Shown: positions 62,259 through 64,000 of the stretch, piece by piece | Numbering within the stretch: the stretch's first letter is position 1 | How the letters are laid out: the number at the start of each line of letters is the position of its first letter | Assembly: GCA_033558025.1 (NCBI GenBank) | Contig: JAUCEF010000002.1 | Span: forward strand, 2,418,001-2,482,000 | DNA length: 64,000 bases | Reading direction: 5' to 3' | From: Phytophthora sp. 'mugwort' | Lineage: Eukaryota > Oomycota > Peronosporomycetes > Peronosporales > Peronosporaceae | Made by a program: the position numbers and the translations under genes | Notes under the pieces: model-generated | Seen by the model: only the letters and a program-made list of their open reading frames with translations | The model's database searches: none | Told to the model about the DNA's origin: nothing

Positions 62259-62947
62259 TTAACAATCGGTTTCAGGCGAAATGGATAGCAACAGGTTCGC
62301 TGGACTACTGACTCTATCTGTTAGGATTCGTTTGGCTTCGTTGTCGGCGTTGGTCAGCTTTGGTTCCATATCGTCATCGACGCCACTCATTACTCCATGT
62401 TGGCCTTCCTCCTCACCTGGTGTGAAATCCTTCGCTACCTTTTTCTCATCCTGTTTACCGATTAATACCAAGTAAAATCCTCTGGCGTTGGCCATATCAA
62501 CAAACGATTGGAGTGTGAATCCCATTAACTCTCTTAGTGATATCAGGCTTCGTACGATTACTATCTTTACCAAATACACTAATTGAATTACCATCAATCC
62601 ATATATATCCATCTACATCAGCAGAAGGTGTTTTATTCGCCCCAACGAGAATTGGAATATTTGTTTTCTCAACCCCTTAGCTTCGAGCACTTCATTACTT
62701 CTGCTAATGGTCCAGAATAGTTAAATCTTGCTGTCAGTCTGGTCAGACGTTGTGGATGTTGACTTATCGAATAGAAAGCTATCATCAAGTCTTTGCTTCG
62801 TGCGATCTGCATCATCCCCTTCTGAACCATTGAGGCGGTTTTGCTTCGATCCAATAAGTTGCCATACCTGATAGGGTGTCGGGTTATCTTCTTTCCCCAT
62901 TTCACGGCGTACTTCCTTTTCAGTTAGGTATGCGAGGAAGCGAACAT
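62259..62947 (-). pseudogene. Unassigned viral-element coding region, broken
   Basis: Minus-strand pieces: a start at 62947 stops after seven codons. 62905-62669 is open (GKKITRHPIRYGNLLDRSK, RFNYSGPLAEVMKCSK) but an overlapping frame looks equally protein-like (NPTPYQVWQLIGSKQNRL). The final part gives VDGYIWIDGNSISVFGKD in one frame and MANARGFYLVLIGKQDEKKV in another, ending ILTDRVSSPANLLLSISPET. No recognised domain. Because it reads in several frames, even the gene boundaries are uncertain. Confidence 0.4.
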
Positions 62948-63016
62948 CTTTAAGTCAAAACTTCCCTGATATGATCGTACGTCTCAGATTAATCGATATT
63001 TAGTGCTAAATATACT

Positions 63017-63606
63017 CTATATTAATGCTATATGTCTTCGCCTCTTTTCCAATGTAATATTTCGATAGCTGACGACCGTTGGAAGCAAAAGGGTGAATAC
63101 GTAGTCTTCAAGAATAGGATAAACCTCAAATATCTGAGCAACTGCTGTCTTAGATTGCTCTTGATCATCATCTTCTTCGTTGAATAAATCCTTTTCCGCC
63201 AAGTCTTCCCCTACTTCAATCTGTGTTCCAATATCTGTAGTCTTAGGACGAATCTGAACTTATTTATTAGTCGTACGCACTCTGTTTGTATTAGTTTCAC
63301 CATCAACTGAAATAGGGTGAGGTTCAGTGTTTGTTTCAACAGTTGATACCTCAGGGTTTGTCTGGGAGGATTCATCACTCACCGTTTTTTAAAGGACTCA
63401 GACGCCTCGGTTGTCGAGTCTGTCTGAGTTGATTCAGTTGATTTCTTCGCTACAGTAGTTATGCCATTCGAGATATCAGTAGCCCATGACGCACCTTCAT
63501 ACATCTCTCGCTTGACTTTGGCTTGTCGAACACGGCGCTGATCTTTCTCAAGAAGCTCCTGTCCCTTCTGCTCTCTCTGAGCGAGGGATGTGAAATTGGG
63601 GAACAT
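63017..63606 (-). pseudogene. Viral-element protein with several TQT-like motifs, broken
   Basis: Start ATG 63606 (MFPNFTSLAQREQKGQELLE), a charged helix, then YEGASWATDISNGITTVAKK and STESTQTDSTTE, ending at a stop near 63379. The next frame holds SSQTNPEVSTVETNTEPHPI. A third holds TDIGTQIEVGEDLAEKDLF, an acidic patch and a hydrophobic end (YVFTLLLPTVVSYRNI) closing at 63017. The acidic, Thr-rich middle and repeated TQT-like triplets suggest a multivalent binding segment. The first 75 residues are open and could be expressed alone. TATATAG lies 8 nt upstream of the start. Family not recognised. Confidence 0.5.
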
Positions 63607-63945
63607 TGTGAGTCTATATATAATTCGAATCATAAAAAAGAGTGGATAAATACTATCACCAGTAGCTCGGCATAACTGAATCGTGGTGAACGATGCGTAC
63701 GAATGACATATATGATTTCGCTCATTTAGTAAAATTGAAATAGGGATCCTTAATGCAATGAAATGGGACGCCAAGATGATTTCCAATTCTCGCTGGTATT
63801 TACGATTGACAACTGTTTTACGAAAGTTTGCTATTGCATCAAGATTCAACAACTCGTTTTTGATGTGGCTCATTTCCTGAATGATCCATAGCGTTTCGAC
63901 GAAGCTTAGCAAGCTCACGTTCCTTTCTAAACAATTCGGACACAT
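63607..63945 (-). CDS. Unassigned viral-element frame at the window edge
   Basis: ATG at 63945 begins MCPNCLERNVSLLSFVETLW, with a CxxC near the N-terminus, and continues SHIKNELLNLDAIANFRKTV and QRELEIILASHFIAL. The frame stays open into the next gene, so the true stop may have been lost by a frame change near 63630. TATATAG on the coding strand lies 16 nt upstream (63961-63967). A zinc-binding N-terminus is possible. No family recognised, and the reading of the C-terminal half is uncertain. Confidence 0.4.
63614..63620 (-). promoter_or_regulatory. TATATAG box before the TQT-motif gene
   Basis: CTATATA on the plus strand, so TATATAG on the coding strand, ending 8 nt before the ATG at 63606. 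Confidence 0.45.
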
Positions 63946-63960
63946 ATTTTGGGTTGGTTT

Positions 63961-63967
63961 CTATATA
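63961..63967 (-). promoter_or_regulatory. TATATAG box before the gene at 63945
   Basis: CTATATA on the plus strand, TATATAG on the coding strand, 16 nt before the ATG at 63945. Confidence 0.45.
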
Positions 63968-64000
63968 TCAAGTCAGATATAAAAATTGGATGTTTCATTT

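Larger units (their letters stand above)
52500..64000. mobile_element. Decayed Polinton-like virus (PLV) or related integrated DNA virus, right end outside window
   Basis: From about 52.5 kb the DNA becomes visibly AT-rich and carries a linked set of viral hallmark genes: double-jelly-roll major capsid protein, minor capsid/penton, pVI/pX-like core protein, adenain-like protease, A32-type packaging ATPase and an S74-tailed fibre. It also has two GIY-YIG nucleases and several unassigned proteins. Most frames hold stops or frameshifts. No polymerase, helicase or integrase is visible within the window, so the class (PLV, virophage-like or Polinton) is inferred from the virion module and gene sizes. 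The left border lies between the MULE relic (ends 52378) and the hairpin at 52647. No terminal inverted repeat could be found because the right end is missing. Confidence 0.8.

Noticed and set aside
52500..64000. Bacterial prophage or contamination as the source of the capsid/ATPase/S74 block
   Set aside because: Capsid, penton, A32-type ATPase and adenain-like protease are of eukaryotic-virus type, genes are broken as in old insertions, and a host-type MULE relic adjoins. Contamination cannot be fully excluded without reads across the border.

Overview
The window reads as nuclear DNA of an oomycete, most likely a Phytophthora or a close peronosporalean relative. Genes are compact and closely spaced, introns are short (about 50-110 nt, GT..AG), and intergenic DNA is full of decayed transposons. 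Two promoters carry a near-perfect match to the oomycete initiator/FPR core promoter (TCATTCTCCAATTA). The lineage call is inference from these features and from the gene families; no rRNA or barcode gene is present.

Layout. 1-6.7 kb: transposon graveyard with two pogo-type (DDE_1) relics and a Tc1/mariner relic interrupted by one of them. 6.7-15 kb: CSN4 (COP9 signalosome subunit), a FAM184-type coiled-coil protein, a secreted discoidin-fold protein with a GPI-like tail, and a 655-residue mucin-like single-pass membrane protein. 15-25 kb: a short paralogue of that membrane protein, a six-exon tubby-like protein, a zinc-knuckle protein of the Air2/ZCCHC7 type, LSM3, and an unassigned two-exon gene. 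25-33.5 kb: a tandem family of multi-pass membrane proteins, two intact copies and two decayed ones. 33.9-38.1 kb: a TRPC4AP-like gene and BUB3, divergent from one short promoter. 38-43 kb: repeats, a GATC-dense tract and a Gypsy retrotransposon relic. 43-49.5 kb: an RCC1 plus IPT/TIG protein, a secreted astacin protease, and a secreted HAD phosphatase. 51.2-52.4 kb: a MULE transposase relic.

From about 52.5 kb to the window end the sequence changes to AT-rich DNA holding a decayed Polinton-like virus (PLV) or related integrated DNA virus. The recognisable virion set is a major capsid protein, a penton/minor capsid protein, a pVI/pX-like core protein, an adenain-like protease, an A32-type packaging ATPase, and a fibre-like protein ending in an S74 self-processing chaperone. 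Around these lie two GIY-YIG nuclease copies and several unassigned proteins. Most frames are broken, so the copy looks inactive. No polymerase, primase-helicase or integrase is visible, and the right end lies beyond 64 kb. Element genes share a TATATAG box just upstream of their starts, unlike the host promoters, and a 20-bp-period repeat lies near its left side.

How the genes work together: the cellular genes are mostly independent housekeeping functions (protein turnover, RNA surveillance and decay, spindle checkpoint). Separate sets face the cell surface or outside: the two mucin-like paralogues, the discoidin-type protein, the protease, the phosphatase and the multi-pass family. The viral relic is the one region where neighbouring genes clearly form a single system. 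Splice sites were placed by hand from frame, GT/AG sites and family alignment, and have not been checked against transcripts.
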